This document shows positions 1 through 7,724 of a DNA stretch of 14,992 bases, piece by piece. The stretch is taken from positions 1 to 14,992 of the forward strand of contig JAEWIK010000272.1 in NCBI GenBank assembly GCA_023387135.1, read 5' to 3'. Origin of the DNA: Actinomycetes bacterium. GTDB taxonomy: Bacteria > Actinomycetota > Actinomycetes > Propionibacteriales > Propionibacteriaceae. A program made the position numbers and the translations under genes. The notes below the pieces were generated by a model. The model did not search any database. It was not told the DNA's origin and saw nothing but the letters and a program-made list of their open reading frames with translations. Each line of letters begins with the position of its first letter. Position 1 is the first letter of the stretch.

Positions 1-438
1 GTCAGGGCCGTCGGCAGGGACTGGCGGCGGACCACCGACGCGCTGCTGTTCAACATCGGCATCCCGTTGGCAGGCATCACTGGCATCGCGTGGGTGCTCG
101 GCATGGTGGCCACCGGCGTCTCGACGGGCAACTGGCAGTCCGTCATGGGGACGCTGCTCGCTGGCGCGGTGGTCGGATACGTCGCTGTGTCGCTGGTCGC
201 CGCGTGGGTCATGAAGCTGGAGAACGTGACCTGGCCCGGCGCCTGGCAGGCGATCCTTGCCTTCCCGATCTACGTCCTGTCGTGGTCGGTGCTGAACGTC
301 ATCGTGCTCTTCTACCGCAACCCTGTCTGGACGACCATCCCGCACGTCGAGGCGCTGGAGATCGACCAGTTCTCGGCGCCCGCGATCGAGGCCGGGAACG
401 CCCCGTCCCCGGTGCCGCTGGAAGAGCCGGCCGGCTAA
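1..438 (+). CDS. C-terminal part of a membrane family 2 glycosyltransferase (partial)
   Basis: The frame is open from the window edge to a TAA at 436-438, so the gene starts upstream of the window. The visible 145 residues contain three hydrophobic spans separated by short charged turns. They end in a cytosolic-looking tail with a W-T-x-I-P-H motif (NPVWTTIPHVEAL). This layout resembles the end of processive, multi-spanning GT2 enzymes (poly-N-acetylglucosamine or cellulose synthase-like), where the last helix is followed by a W-x-x-I-x-H segment. Such enzymes polymerise and export a cell-surface polysaccharide. The catalytic GT-A domain with its DxD and QxxRW motifs lies outside the window, so the substrate cannot be judged. 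The tail after the motif is proline- and glutamate-rich. The gene converges on the hydratase gene with a 12-bp gap and no visible hairpin. A different polytopic membrane protein remains possible. Confidence 0.6.
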   Translation, partial: VRAVGRDWRRTTDALLFNIGIPLAGITGIAWVLGMVATGVSTGNWQSVMGTLLAGAVVGYVAVSLVAAWVMKLENVTWPGAWQAILAFPIYVLSWSVLNVIVLFYRNPVWTTIPHVEALEIDQFSAPAIEAGNAPSPVPLEEPAG

Positions 439-450
439 GAGTCCGCCCGC

Positions 451-1320
451 TCAGGCGGTGCCGCTCTCGGCGTCGATCCGCGCCAGCAGGTACGGCTTCG
501 TCCCTTCCCGGTCCGTCACCGCCGCCTGCCAGCCCGACCCGCGCGACTCGGCGCGGAAGCCCACCGTGGCCGGCAGCAGGATCGGCTTGGTGAAGGACAC
601 CGCCACCTCGTACTCCTCGGGCAGGCGGTTCTCCAGGGCGGCCAGCGTGCGGGCGTGGGTCCACATGCCGTGGATGATCGGACGGCTGAAGCCGAAGGCG
701 CGGGCCGCGAGACGGCTGGTGTGGATGGGGTTGGGGTCGCCCGACACGGCGCGGTAGCGCCTGCCGAGGCCCGCTTCCAGGCGCCACAGCGCCGACGGCG
801 TGCCCGCCGTGAACTCGTCGCGTGGAGTCTGTTGCGGTTCGCCGGGCAGGGTCGCGCCCTGCATCAGGTAGGTGCTCACCCCGTCCCAGACCACCTCGTC
901 CGCCACCCGCACCTCGCCCAGCATGTCGACCAGGGCGCCCCGCCGGTGCGGGCGCAGGTTCGCCGCGTGCACCTGCAGGTCGAGCGGTTCGGCGACCGAC
1001 ACCGTCCGGTGCAGCCGCATGCTGTTGGTCACGTGCACCATGCCGGCCGCCCGCATGGTCGACCCCGGGCTCGACAGCAGGTGGACGTGCAGCGGGAAGG
1101 TCAGGACGTGCAGCCAGGTGGGAGGCACAGCGTCCTTCAGGGTGAAACCGCAGACCTGGGTGTAGCGGGCGAACCTGTCGCGGTCCTGCTGGAGGCCCGC
1201 CACCATGACGGCCGTCCGCGGCATGGCGGGTTCGCGACGCGGACGGGGGATGAGCGCCCTGGCGAACACCGGGCCGAGCGGCGGCAACCCGTCGAGCAGT
1301 TCGATGTCGAGGTCGTTCAT
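451..1320 (-). CDS. MaoC/HtdX-like (R)-specific enoyl-CoA hydratase / 3-hydroxyacyl dehydratase
   Basis: A 289-residue protein with a double hot-dog layout. The N-terminal half is a degenerate hot-dog domain. The C-terminal half, from about residue 180, carries the hydratase-2 signature YRAVSGDPNPIH with Asp195 and His200 as the expected catalytic pair, followed by a conserved IIHGMW segment. The family adds water to trans-2-enoyl-CoA (or ACP) to give the (R)-3-hydroxyacyl form, or catalyses the reverse dehydration. Size, order and strand relative to the FabG4-type gene match M. tuberculosis HtdX (Rv0241c) beside FabG4 (Rv0242c). The ATG at 1320 shares its A with the TGA of the upstream gene (TGATG), which implies translational coupling. 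An in-frame GTG sits one codon earlier. The same frame stays open far upstream, but that part is out-of-frame reading of the reductase gene. The protein is cytosolic. The preferred direction and chain length cannot be read from the sequence. Confidence 0.88.
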   Translation of the reverse strand: MNDLDIELLDGLPPLGPVFARALIPRPRREPAMPRTAVMVAGLQQDRDRFARYTQVCGFTLKDAVPPTWLHVLTFPLHVHLLSSPGSTMRAAGMVHVTNSMRLHRTVSVAEPLDLQVHAANLRPHRRGALVDMLGEVRVADEVVWDGVSTYLMQGATLPGEPQQTPRDEFTAGTPSALWRLEAGLGRRYRAVSGDPNPIHTSRLAARAFGFSRPIIHGMWTHARTLAALENRLPEEYEVAVSFTKPILLPATVGFRAESRGSGWQAAVTDREGTKPYLLARIDAESGTA

Positions 1321-2681
1321 CACGCACCCACGAGGTTCTGTCCGCACACCCTGACGACCTGGCCGGTCACGCCCGTGCTGGCGGGGTCGAGGAAGTAGGC
1401 GATGGTCTCGGCCACGTCGACGGGCTGGCCGCCCTGGCCCAGCGAGTTGGTGCGGCGGAACACCTCCCGCTGCACGAACGGAATCCTGGCGGTCATGTCG
1501 GTCTCGATGAAGCCGGGCGCCACGGCGTTGACCGTGATGCCCCTGCCTGCCACGACGGGCGCGAGCGCCCTGACCAGGCCCGCCACGCCGGCCTTGGACG
1601 CCGCGTAGTTGGCCTGCCCGCGGTTGCCCGCCAGGCCCGACGTCGAGGAGACGCCGACGATGCGCCCGGAGTCCGACAGCCCACCGGGCGTCGCAGGGTC
1701 GAGCAGCACCTCGTTGATCCGCACCTGGGCGGCCAGGTTGACCTGCAGCACCGACCTCCAGCGTTCGGCGTCGGTGTTGGCGAGCAGCTTGTCGCGCGTG
1801 ATGCCGGCGTTGTGGACGATGCCGTGGATCTTCGCCTGCTCGCCGTGCCGTTCGTTGACGTGGGCGGCGATGCGGGCTCCTGCCTCCGGCGACGTGATGT
1901 CGAGTTGCAGGGCGGTGCCGCCCACCTCGTTCGCCACGGCCGACAGGGACTGCCCCGACGCGGGCACGTCCACGGCCACGACGATCGCGCCGTCCCGGGC
2001 CACCACCCGGGCGATGGCGGCGCCGATCCCGCGGGCAGCGCCCGTCACGACCACCACGTGACCCTCGAGCGGACGCACGGCGATCCCCGGGACCTCGGCG
2101 GGGCCCACGCGCCAGGTCTGGCCGTCGACGAACGCCGAGCGTCCCTGCAGCAGGAAGCCGAGGGTCGACGCCAGTGCCGCGGGCGTCGTCCCGTCCTCCA
2201 CCTGGACGAGGTTGGTGGTGGCTCCCTTGCGGAGTTCCTTGCCGACGGTCCTGTCGATGCCGTCGAGCGCCTGGGCGACCGCCTTGGCCTCCAGTCCGTC
2301 GACCTGGTCGGCGGGGCGCGCCAGCAGCACCAGCCGTCCCGAGGGCTCCAGCGCACGCACCGCCGGACGGAGCACCGACCGCAGCGCCTCCAGGCCATCG
2401 ATGGTCGCGAGGTCGGTCGCGTCCACGACGAGCGCGCCGATGGCGCCGGCGTACCCGGGCGGTGAGTCGTGCCCCGGATCGTCGAAGACCGGCTCGGACG
2501 TGGCCCGTCCGAGCAGCGCGAGGGTGTCGGCGGCCAGGCGGGACGGGCCGAGGGACGCCACCACGAGGGGGCCCGACGGCCAGCCGGTGCCCCGCCGCAG
2601 CACGGCCGGCTCGCTGAGCCCGGCGGCCTTCGCCAGCGCCTGCCCGGGGGCGGAGTAGAACACCTTCTCGAGAACGCTCAT
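1320..2681 (-). CDS. fabG4: High-molecular-weight 3-oxoacyl-(ACP/CoA) reductase, FabG4-type
   Basis: 453 residues, almost the same length as mycobacterial FabG4 (454) and about 200 longer than ordinary FabG. Residues 1-200 are the degenerate flavodoxin-like N-terminal domain of this subfamily. Residues 205-453 are a short-chain dehydrogenase with TGAARGIG (213-220) for cofactor binding, NAGI (291-294), and catalytic Asn315, Ser346, Tyr359 and Lys363 (YAASK). The family interconverts 3-ketoacyl and (R)-3-hydroxyacyl thioesters. Mycobacterial FabG4 is reported to use NADH and CoA substrates, so a catabolic or elongation role outside FAS is plausible. The ATG at 2681 follows AGGAG at a good distance, which supports this start over longer readings. 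The gene lies 23 bp after the thiolase gene and overlaps the hydratase gene by 1 nt, giving one operon of three genes. Confidence 0.92.
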   Translation of the reverse strand: MSVLEKVFYSAPGQALAKAAGLSEPAVLRRGTGWPSGPLVVASLGPSRLAADTLALLGRATSEPVFDDPGHDSPPGYAGAIGALVVDATDLATIDGLEALRSVLRPAVRALEPSGRLVLLARPADQVDGLEAKAVAQALDGIDRTVGKELRKGATTNLVQVEDGTTPAALASTLGFLLQGRSAFVDGQTWRVGPAEVPGIAVRPLEGHVVVVTGAARGIGAAIARVVARDGAIVVAVDVPASGQSLSAVANEVGGTALQLDITSPEAGARIAAHVNERHGEQAKIHGIVHNAGITRDKLLANTDAERWRSVLQVNLAAQVRINEVLLDPATPGGLSDSGRIVGVSSTSGLAGNRGQANYAASKAGVAGLVRALAPVVAGRGITVNAVAPGFIETDMTARIPFVQREVFRRTNSLGQGGQPVDVAETIAYFLDPASTGVTGQVVRVCGQNLVGA

Positions 2682-2704
2682 GCAGACTCCTGTCGTTTCT
2701 TGCC

Positions 2705-3979
2705 TCAGACGGCTTCGAGGATGGCCACGACGCCCTGGCCGCCGGCGGCACAGATCGACACCAGCCCGCGTGCCCCGCTGCCCTTGGCAGCGAGCAGCTT
2801 GGCCAGGGTCGCGACGATCCGCGCCCCCGTCGCCGCGAACGGGTGTCCGGCCGCCAGCGAGGAACCGTTGACGTTGAGCTTCGAGGTGTCGATCGAACCG
2901 AGGGCGCCGTCGAGCCCGACGTGCCTGCAGTACTCGTCGGACTCCCATGCCGCGAGCGTCGCCAGCACCGTGGCGGCGAACGCCTCGTGCACCTCATAGA
3001 GGTCGAAGTCGCCCAGGGTCAGCCCCTGCCGGGCGAGCAGCCGCCCGAGAGCTGCGACCGGCGCGAGCAGCAGGTCCCCGCCGCCGGGGTAGTCGACCGC
3101 GGCGACCTCCGCGTCGACGATCTTCGCCAGCGCCGGCAGGTGGTGGGCCGCGGCGTACTCGCTGTCGGCCAGCAACACGACAGCGGCGCCGTCCGAGAGC
3201 GGCGTCGAGTTGCCCGCCGTCATGGTGCCGGAGGGCCCGCCGAAGACAGGGCGCAGGCTCGCCAGCTTCTCGACGGAGGTGTCGGGCCGCAGCGTCCCGT
3301 CCCTGGTCACACCGAGGTAGGGAGTCACAAGGTCGTCGAAGAAGCCGCTCTGCCACGCGTCGGCGAGGTTCTTGTGGGACGCGGCCGCGAGCTCGTCCTG
3401 CGCCTCGCGGGTGATGCCCCAGCGGGCGGTCGTGAGCGCCTGGTGTTCGCCCATACTGAGCCCCGTCCGCGGCTCGGCGACAGTCGGCGCCGACGGTGCG
3501 AGATGCGAAGGGCGAATGGCCGACAACGCCTTGAGCCGGGCGGGCAGGGTGCGGGCGGCGTTGGCGGCGAGCAGCGCGCGCCGCAGCGGCTCGCTGACGG
3601 CGATCGGGGCGTCCGAGGCCGAGTCGGCGCCGCCGGCGATCCCCACCTCCACCTGGCCGAGCGCGATCTTGTTCGCGATGTAGATGACGGTTTCCAGGCT
3701 CGTGCCGCAGGCCTGGGACAGGTCGACGGCGGGAGTCTCGGGCGCGAGCGCCGAGCTCAGCACCGCCTCCCGGGTGAGGTTGAAGTCGCGCGTGTGCTTG
3801 AGCACGGCCCCGGCTGCCACCTCGCCCAGCCGCTGCCCGGCGAGGCCGAACCTCGCGACGACTCCGTCGATGGCCGCCGTGAGCAGGTCGTGGTTGGAAG
3901 CCTGCGCGTAGGGCCCGTTCACCTTGACGAAGGGGACGCGGTTGCCGCCGACGACGACCGCGGTCCGAGGGAGAGTCAT
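2705..3979 (-). CDS. fadA2: Acetyl-CoA C-acyltransferase (3-ketoacyl-CoA thiolase), FadA2/FadI-like
   Basis: 424 residues of thiolase fold. The nucleophile is Cys91 in SQACGTSLE. The other catalytic motifs are YEVHEAFA (His331), GHPFAATG (His379) and CAAGGQG (Cys410). The HEAF form, in place of NEAF, is typical of the trifunctional-enzyme beta/FadI branch that handles longer acyl chains. The enzyme cleaves 3-ketoacyl-CoA with CoA to acetyl-CoA and a shortened acyl-CoA. The ATG at 3979 is preceded by AGGAGG about six bases upstream, which decides the start against a longer frame reaching 4006. It is the first gene of the minus-strand arm and is followed by the FabG4-type reductase and MaoC-type hydratase. 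The same trio occurs in M. tuberculosis (Rv0243, Rv0242c, Rv0241c), although there fadA2 is on the opposite strand. Confidence 0.93.
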   Translation of the reverse strand: MTLPRTAVVVGGNRVPFVKVNGPYAQASNHDLLTAAIDGVVARFGLAGQRLGEVAAGAVLKHTRDFNLTREAVLSSALAPETPAVDLSQACGTSLETVIYIANKIALGQVEVGIAGGADSASDAPIAVSEPLRRALLAANAARTLPARLKALSAIRPSHLAPSAPTVAEPRTGLSMGEHQALTTARWGITREAQDELAAASHKNLADAWQSGFFDDLVTPYLGVTRDGTLRPDTSVEKLASLRPVFGGPSGTMTAGNSTPLSDGAAVVLLADSEYAAAHHLPALAKIVDAEVAAVDYPGGGDLLLAPVAALGRLLARQGLTLGDFDLYEVHEAFAATVLATLAAWESDEYCRHVGLDGALGSIDTSKLNVNGSSLAAGHPFAATGARIVATLAKLLAAKGSGARGLVSICAAGGQGVVAILEAV

Positions 3980-4040
3980 GGTGCCTCCTGGGGTGGTGAG
4001 CAACACTGCCCGTCACGATAACGGGTACTCAAAGTAGCAG

Positions 4041-4053
4041 GTACGTCACGTAC
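4041..4053. promoter_or_regulatory. Candidate TetR operator, 13-bp palindrome
   Basis: GTACGTCACGTAC is a perfect inverted repeat with 6-bp arms around one central C. It lies immediately upstream of the candidate tetR -10 box and over the expected -35 region of the thiolase promoter. A dimer bound there could block both promoters. TetR regulators often bind their own divergent promoter region, so the adjacent regulator is the natural candidate. Its sequence specificity cannot be derived from the protein. Confidence 0.55.
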
Positions 4054-4057
4054 TGGA

Positions 4058-4063
4058 TACCCT
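4058..4063 (+). promoter_or_regulatory. Candidate -10 box for leaderless tetR transcript
   Basis: TACCCT (TANNNT form) stands seven bases before the GTG start at 4071, so transcription would begin at or next to the start codon. The only purine-rich stretch (AGGGG) ends two bases from the GTG, too close for a normal ribosome-binding site. Confidence 0.45.
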
Positions 4064-4070
4064 AGGGGAC

Positions 4071-4706
4071 GTGCGAGTAGACGGACGCGACACCCGTTGG
4101 GCCGAGCACCGGGTGAACCGGCGCGAGGAACTCGTCGAGCACGCGCTCAGGGCGATCCGCAAGCACGGCCCCGGCGTGGGGATGGACGAGATCGCCGCCC
4201 AGGCAGGCACCTCGAAGACAGTCATCTACCGCCACTTCGGCGGACGCGCGGGGCTGTACGCCGCGATCGGCGAGGCGGTCCACGCGCGCATCCTGTCGGA
4301 GGTCACCCTGGCCCTCGAACTCACCGACCCGACCGACGACAGGTTCACCGGCGAGCTCGCCGACGCCTACCTCGCCCTGGTCGAGCGCGACCCGAGCCTC
4401 TACAGGTTCCTGATGAGCCCGCCGCTGGAGGTGTCCTCGCAGGACCCGGCGGGCAGGCTGCCCACGGTGATCGGCGACAGGATCGAAGCCGTCCTGCGTG
4501 ACCGGCTGCTCGACGGCGGCCACGATCCCGCGCTGGCAGCCACCTGGGGCCACGGTCTCGTCGGCTTCATCAGGGCCGCCGCCGACCGGTGGATGGCCTC
4601 GGACCCGAGGCCGCCCCGCTCGGCCGTCGTCGACCACATCACCGCGCTCTTCACCCCTGCCTTCTCAGCAACCTTCACCCCAGTTCGAGCACAGGAGCAG
4701 CCATGA
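4071..4706 (+). CDS. TetR/AcrR-family transcriptional regulator of the acyl-CoA module
   Basis: 211 residues. The N-terminal TetR DNA-binding domain spans roughly residues 15-62, with the helix-turn-helix at about 38-56 (MDEIAAQAGTSKTVIYRHF). The remainder is an all-helical ligand-binding and dimerisation domain of unrecognised specificity. The GTG at 4071 is chosen because the conserved actinobacterial lead-in DGRDTRWAEHR would be lost with later starts. The stop overlaps the start of the acyl-CoA oxidase gene (ATGA), so the two are co-transcribed and probably translationally coupled. This context, and the divergent thiolase operon, suggest that it senses an acyl-CoA or fatty acid and represses both arms. 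That function is inference; the family assignment is firm. Confidence 0.9.
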   Translation: MRVDGRDTRWAEHRVNRREELVEHALRAIRKHGPGVGMDEIAAQAGTSKTVIYRHFGGRAGLYAAIGEAVHARILSEVTLALELTDPTDDRFTGELADAYLALVERDPSLYRFLMSPPLEVSSQDPAGRLPTVIGDRIEAVLRDRLLDGGHDPALAATWGHGLVGFIRAAADRWMASDPRPPRSAVVDHITALFTPAFSATFTPVRAQEQP

Positions 4707-6643
4707 CAGCATTGCTGACCTCGACAGAGAACCTGACCCACCTCGGCGCGGCGCTGCGCACTGCCCTCGACGGTCCCTACGCCGCGGAGCGGGCCCGCTG
4801 GCGGGAGGAGTTCCCGGTCGAGAACCTGCTGCGCGACCCGGCCATGCCGCTCGCGGATTCGCGGGCGTGGGTGCTGTCCCGGCTCGGTGAGCTCACCGAG
4901 GCGGGGTTCGGGTCGACGGGGGTGCCGCAGGCGTCGGGAGACCCGGGCGACCCGCTGGCGGGCGTCATGGCCTTCGAGGCGCTCGCGCACGGCGACCTGT
5001 CGGTGACCATCAAGTCGGGGGTCCAGTACGGCCTCTTCGGTGGCGCCGTCGCCAATCTGGGGACGAGCTGGCACCACGACACCTTCCTGCCGCGCATCAC
5101 CTCGCTCGAACTGCTCGGCTGCTTCGCCATGACAGAACTCGGTCACGGCTCCGACGTCCAGAGCCTCGAGACGACCATCACCTACCTGCCCGAGACCGAC
5201 GAGTTCGACGTGAACTCCCCGACCCCGCAGGCGACCAAGGCCTACATCGGCAACGCCGGCGAGCACGGCTCGATGGCCGTCGTCTTCGGCCAGTTGATCG
5301 TGGACGGGCAGCGCCACGGCGTCCACGCGATCCTCGTCCCCATCCGCGACGAGGACGGGCGCAGCCTCGTCGGCGTCACGCTCAAGGACCAGGGCCACAA
5401 GGGCGGCCTGCAGGGCGTCGACAACGGCACCCTGCGCTTCTCGCACGTCAGGGTGAAGCGCGAGATGCTGCTCGACCGCTACGGCAAGGTCGACTCCCAG
5501 GGCCGCTACAGCTCGCCGATCGACAACCCGAACCGGCGCTTCTTCACCATGCTGGGGACGCTCGTCCGCGGCAGGGTCTGCATTGCGGGCGCCGGCCTGG
5601 CGGCGGCCAGGCGCGGCCTGTCGATCGCCACCCGCTACGCACTCAAGCGACGTCAGTTCCCGGCCCCCGGCAGGTCGGGCGGCGTCCTGCTGCTCGACTA
5701 CCTGCCGCACCAGCGCAGGCTGCTGCCGCTGGTCGCCAAGGCGTACGCGCTCGGGTTCGCGCAGAACGAGCTCATCCGTGCGCTGGTGTACGTCCAGGGC
5801 GGCGGCCAGCACACCGAGATCGACCAGCGGGAGCTGGAGACGAGGGCGGCAGGGCTGAAGGCGCTGTGCACCTGGTTCGCCAACGACGCGCTGCAGGAGA
5901 GCCGCGAGGCCTGCGGCGGGGCCGGCTACCTCGCCGAGAACCAGCTCACAGGGCTGCGCGCCGACGCCGACATCTTCGCGACCTTCGAGGGCGACAACAC
6001 CGTCCTGCTGCAACTCGTCGCCAAGGGACTCGTGACCAACTACCGGCAGATGTGGGGCGAACTCGACAGGGCCGGGGTCGTCCAGGCGACCGCGCGCGCC
6101 GTGGGCGAGACTGTCGTCGAATGGACTGCCGCCAGCGTCCTGCTGGAGAGGCTGGTCGCCAACACCAGGCGGCGTCCCGACGAGCTCGCCATGGTGGACA
6201 GGGCCTGGCAGGCCTGGGCGTTCACCGAGCGCGAGCGGCACTCGCTGGAGTCGCTCGCCCGCCGGATGCGGGCGGCGGCACGCACCCAGGGCGACAGGTT
6301 CGAGGCCTTCAACAGGCTGGGCGACCACGTCCTCTACGTGGCGCGGGCGCACCTGGAGAGGGTGGTCCTGGAGGACTTCGTCGCGGGCATCGCGGCGTGC
6401 CAGGATCCCGAGGCCAAGCACGTCCTGGAGAAGCTGTGCAGCCTGTACGCGCTCAGCAGCATCGATGCCGACAGGGGATGGTTCCTCGAGCACAACAGGA
6501 TCTCCTCGACCCGGTCGAAGGCCATCGGCGAGCAGATCAACACGCTGTGCCGCGAGTTGCGTCCGCACGCGCTGCCGCTCGTCGAGGGGATGGGAGTGCC
6601 CGAGTCCTGGCTCGGTGCGGAGTTCCTGTCCGACCCCGAGTAG
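4703..6643 (+). CDS. Acyl-CoA oxidase-family flavoprotein (ACOX-like acyl-CoA oxidase/dehydrogenase)
   Basis: 646 residues, longer than typical acyl-CoA dehydrogenases (about 380-400) and close to peroxisomal-type acyl-CoA oxidases. The order is an N-terminal helical domain, then the FAD-contacting beta region with FAMTELGHGSDVQSLET (141-157) and the YIGNAGEHG and DQGHKGGLQGVDNG segments. Next is the helical core with EACGGAGYL (402-410) and TFEGDNTVLLQ (427-437), where Glu429 is the expected catalytic base. A long C-terminal helical domain follows. The family introduces the trans-2 double bond into acyl-CoA; true oxidases pass electrons from FAD to O2, making H2O2. Whether this one uses O2 or an electron-transfer partner cannot be seen; no ETF gene is nearby. 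The ATG at 4703 has AGGAG a few bases upstream and overlaps the tetR stop by 4 nt. It converges on azlD with a 1-bp gap. Confidence 0.87.
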   Translation: MTALLTSTENLTHLGAALRTALDGPYAAERARWREEFPVENLLRDPAMPLADSRAWVLSRLGELTEAGFGSTGVPQASGDPGDPLAGVMAFEALAHGDLSVTIKSGVQYGLFGGAVANLGTSWHHDTFLPRITSLELLGCFAMTELGHGSDVQSLETTITYLPETDEFDVNSPTPQATKAYIGNAGEHGSMAVVFGQLIVDGQRHGVHAILVPIRDEDGRSLVGVTLKDQGHKGGLQGVDNGTLRFSHVRVKREMLLDRYGKVDSQGRYSSPIDNPNRRFFTMLGTLVRGRVCIAGAGLAAARRGLSIATRYALKRRQFPAPGRSGGVLLLDYLPHQRRLLPLVAKAYALGFAQNELIRALVYVQGGGQHTEIDQRELETRAAGLKALCTWFANDALQESREACGGAGYLAENQLTGLRADADIFATFEGDNTVLLQLVAKGLVTNYRQMWGELDRAGVVQATARAVGETVVEWTAASVLLERLVANTRRRPDELAMVDRAWQAWAFTERERHSLESLARRMRAAARTQGDRFEAFNRLGDHVLYVARAHLERVVLEDFVAGIAACQDPEAKHVLEKLCSLYALSSIDADRGWFLEHNRISSTRSKAIGEQINTLCRELRPHALPLVEGMGVPESWLGAEFLSDPE

Positions 6644-6644
6644 G

Positions 6645-6956
6645 TCAGGGCAGGCCGGCCATCCGTCCGAGCGCCGCCGCCAGCCCACCTGCGAGCACGA
6701 CCACGATGTAGGGAGCCTTCAGCGACAAGGCGGCGCCGCCTGCCGCGAGCGCGAGCAGGCGTGAGTCGAGGACGACCGCCTGGCCCTCGCCGACGGCGTT
6801 CATGACGGTCAGCGACGCCAGCAGGCCGACTGTCATCGCGCTCGCCAGTTCCGTCACGACAGGACGGTCGAGCAGCGACTGCGGCAGCAGGTAGCCCGCG
6901 AGCTTGATGATGAACGCCATGCCGGCGCCCAGGATGATCCACGACCACAGGCTCAT
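6645..6956 (-). CDS. azlD: AzlD-family branched-chain amino-acid export subunit
   Basis: A 103-residue, very hydrophobic protein with about four membrane spans (near residues 5-25, 37-55, 65-80 and 83-100), the size and profile of AzlD/BrnE. AzlD is the small partner of AzlC; in Corynebacterium the equivalent BrnFE pair exports isoleucine, leucine, valine and methionine. The start overlaps the azlC stop as ATGA (6953-6956), which implies coupled synthesis of the two subunits. The stop is one base from the convergent acyl-CoA oxidase stop, leaving no room for a separate terminator between them. Confidence 0.85.
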   Translation of the reverse strand: MSLWSWIILGAGMAFIIKLAGYLLPQSLLDRPVVTELASAMTVGLLASLTVMNAVGEGQAVVLDSRLLALAAGGAALSLKAPYIVVVLAGGLAAALGRMAGLP

Positions 6957-7633
6957 GCCGGCTCCTTCTGCTTCCTGAGGCGCCGCACCGTCCACCAGGC
7001 CGCGGTGACGACGGCCGCTATCAGGACGGGAATGCCGGGCGGGACGAGCGGCAACGTGATCATGGTGACGAGCGCCGCCACGACCGCCAGCGCGATCGGG
7101 TCGCGCCCCTTCAACCGCGGCCAGAGCAGGCCGAGGAACGCCGCCACCGCCGCGCCGTCCAGGCCCCACCGCTTGGGATCGCCGAGGGCGTCGCCCGCCA
7201 GCGCACCGACGAGCGTGAACAGGTTCCAGAGCACGAAGACCCCGACCCCCGCCGTCCAGAACCCTCGCACTCGCTCGTCGTGGGTCGGCTGCGCCGTCGC
7301 GGTCGCCGTCGACTCGTCGATGGTGAGTTGCGCCATCAGCGGGATCAGCCTGGCGGGCGGACGGATGAGCGCCTTGAGCTGCATGCCGTAGACACCGTTG
7401 CGGACGCCGAGCAGCGTGGCAGCCGCCCACGCCGCCGCGCCCGTCCCGCCGCCGCCGATGACGCCGATGAAGGCGAACTGGGAGCCCCCGGTGAACATGA
7501 GGAAGCTGAGCGCGCACGTCTGCCAGATGTCGAGGCCGGCGGTGACGGCGAGAGCACCGAAGGAGACCCCGTAGACCCCCACCGCCGCGGCTATGGACAG
7601 CCCCATACGGACGGCGGGGGACTGGAGCTTCAC
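6953..7633 (-). CDS. azlC: AzlC-family branched-chain amino-acid exporter, large subunit
   Basis: 226 residues with five to six hydrophobic spans and the AzlC-type first-half segment LSFLMFTGGSQFAFIGVIGG, followed by a conserved loop (LLGVRNGVYGMQLKALI). It ends in a short basic cytosolic tail. With AzlD it forms an amino-acid exporter in the cytoplasmic membrane; the substrate is inferred from the family. The GTG at 7633 is preferred. It has no ribosome-binding site but follows a good promoter (TTGCCG, 17 bp, TAGCTT) whose -10 ends six bases before it, indicating a leaderless mRNA. An internal ATG nine codons later (7606) is an alternative. No Lrp-type regulator, the usual BrnFE partner in Corynebacterium, is present next to it in this window. 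Confidence 0.87.
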   Translation of the reverse strand: MKLQSPAVRMGLSIAAAVGVYGVSFGALAVTAGLDIWQTCALSFLMFTGGSQFAFIGVIGGGGTGAAAWAAATLLGVRNGVYGMQLKALIRPPARLIPLMAQLTIDESTATATAQPTHDERVRGFWTAGVGVFVLWNLFTLVGALAGDALGDPKRWGLDGAAVAAFLGLLWPRLKGRDPIALAVVAALVTMITLPLVPPGIPVLIAAVVTAAWWTVRRLRKQKEPA

Positions 7634-7639
7634 GGCGTC

Positions 7640-7668
7640 AAGCTAGCCCCGCCACGACCCCCCGGCAA
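7640..7668 (-). promoter_or_regulatory. Promoter of azlCD (TTGCCG-N17-TAGCTT)
   Basis: Read on the minus strand, TTGCCG (complement of 7663-7668) is followed after 17 bases by TAGCTT (complement of 7640-7645), then six bases to the azlC GTG. Both boxes are close to the housekeeping sigma consensus. The spacing predicts transcription starting at the start codon. Confidence 0.6.
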
Positions 7669-7724
7669 CACTCAGCCGAGCCGCGGACAAGGTGCGCTGG
7701 CCCCGCCGACGACCGGGACGTGAT

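Larger units (their letters stand above)
3980..4070. promoter_or_regulatory. Divergent control region between thiolase operon and tetR-oxidase operon
   Basis: This 91-bp region separates the two arms of the acyl-CoA module and is AT-richer than its flanks. On the minus strand a TATCGT box (complement of 4015-4020) could be the -10 of the thiolase operon, leaving a short leader with the AGGAGG site. On the plus strand TACCCT (4058-4063) lies seven bases before the GTG of tetR. Recognisable -35 boxes are poor on both sides, which is consistent with regulated promoters. The box assignments are inferred from consensus matching only. Confidence 0.6.

Noticed and set aside
1321..2997. Upstream extension of the hydratase reading frame, giving an 848-residue protein
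   Set aside because: The extension is out-of-frame reading of the FabG4-type gene (Arg/Gly-rich). The true hydratase starts at 1320, overlapping the reductase stop.
4703..6643. Calling the flavoprotein FadE5 by analogy with the mycobacterial cluster
   Set aside because: Although the neighbours match, the LGHGSDVQSLET, GVDNG and TFEGDNTV motifs and the overall layout fit the acyl-CoA oxidase branch better.
4400..6688. A 762-codon open frame on the minus strand opposite tetR and the acyl-CoA oxidase
   Set aside because: The residue composition is biased and motif-free. The plus strand carries two complete, motif-bearing proteins.
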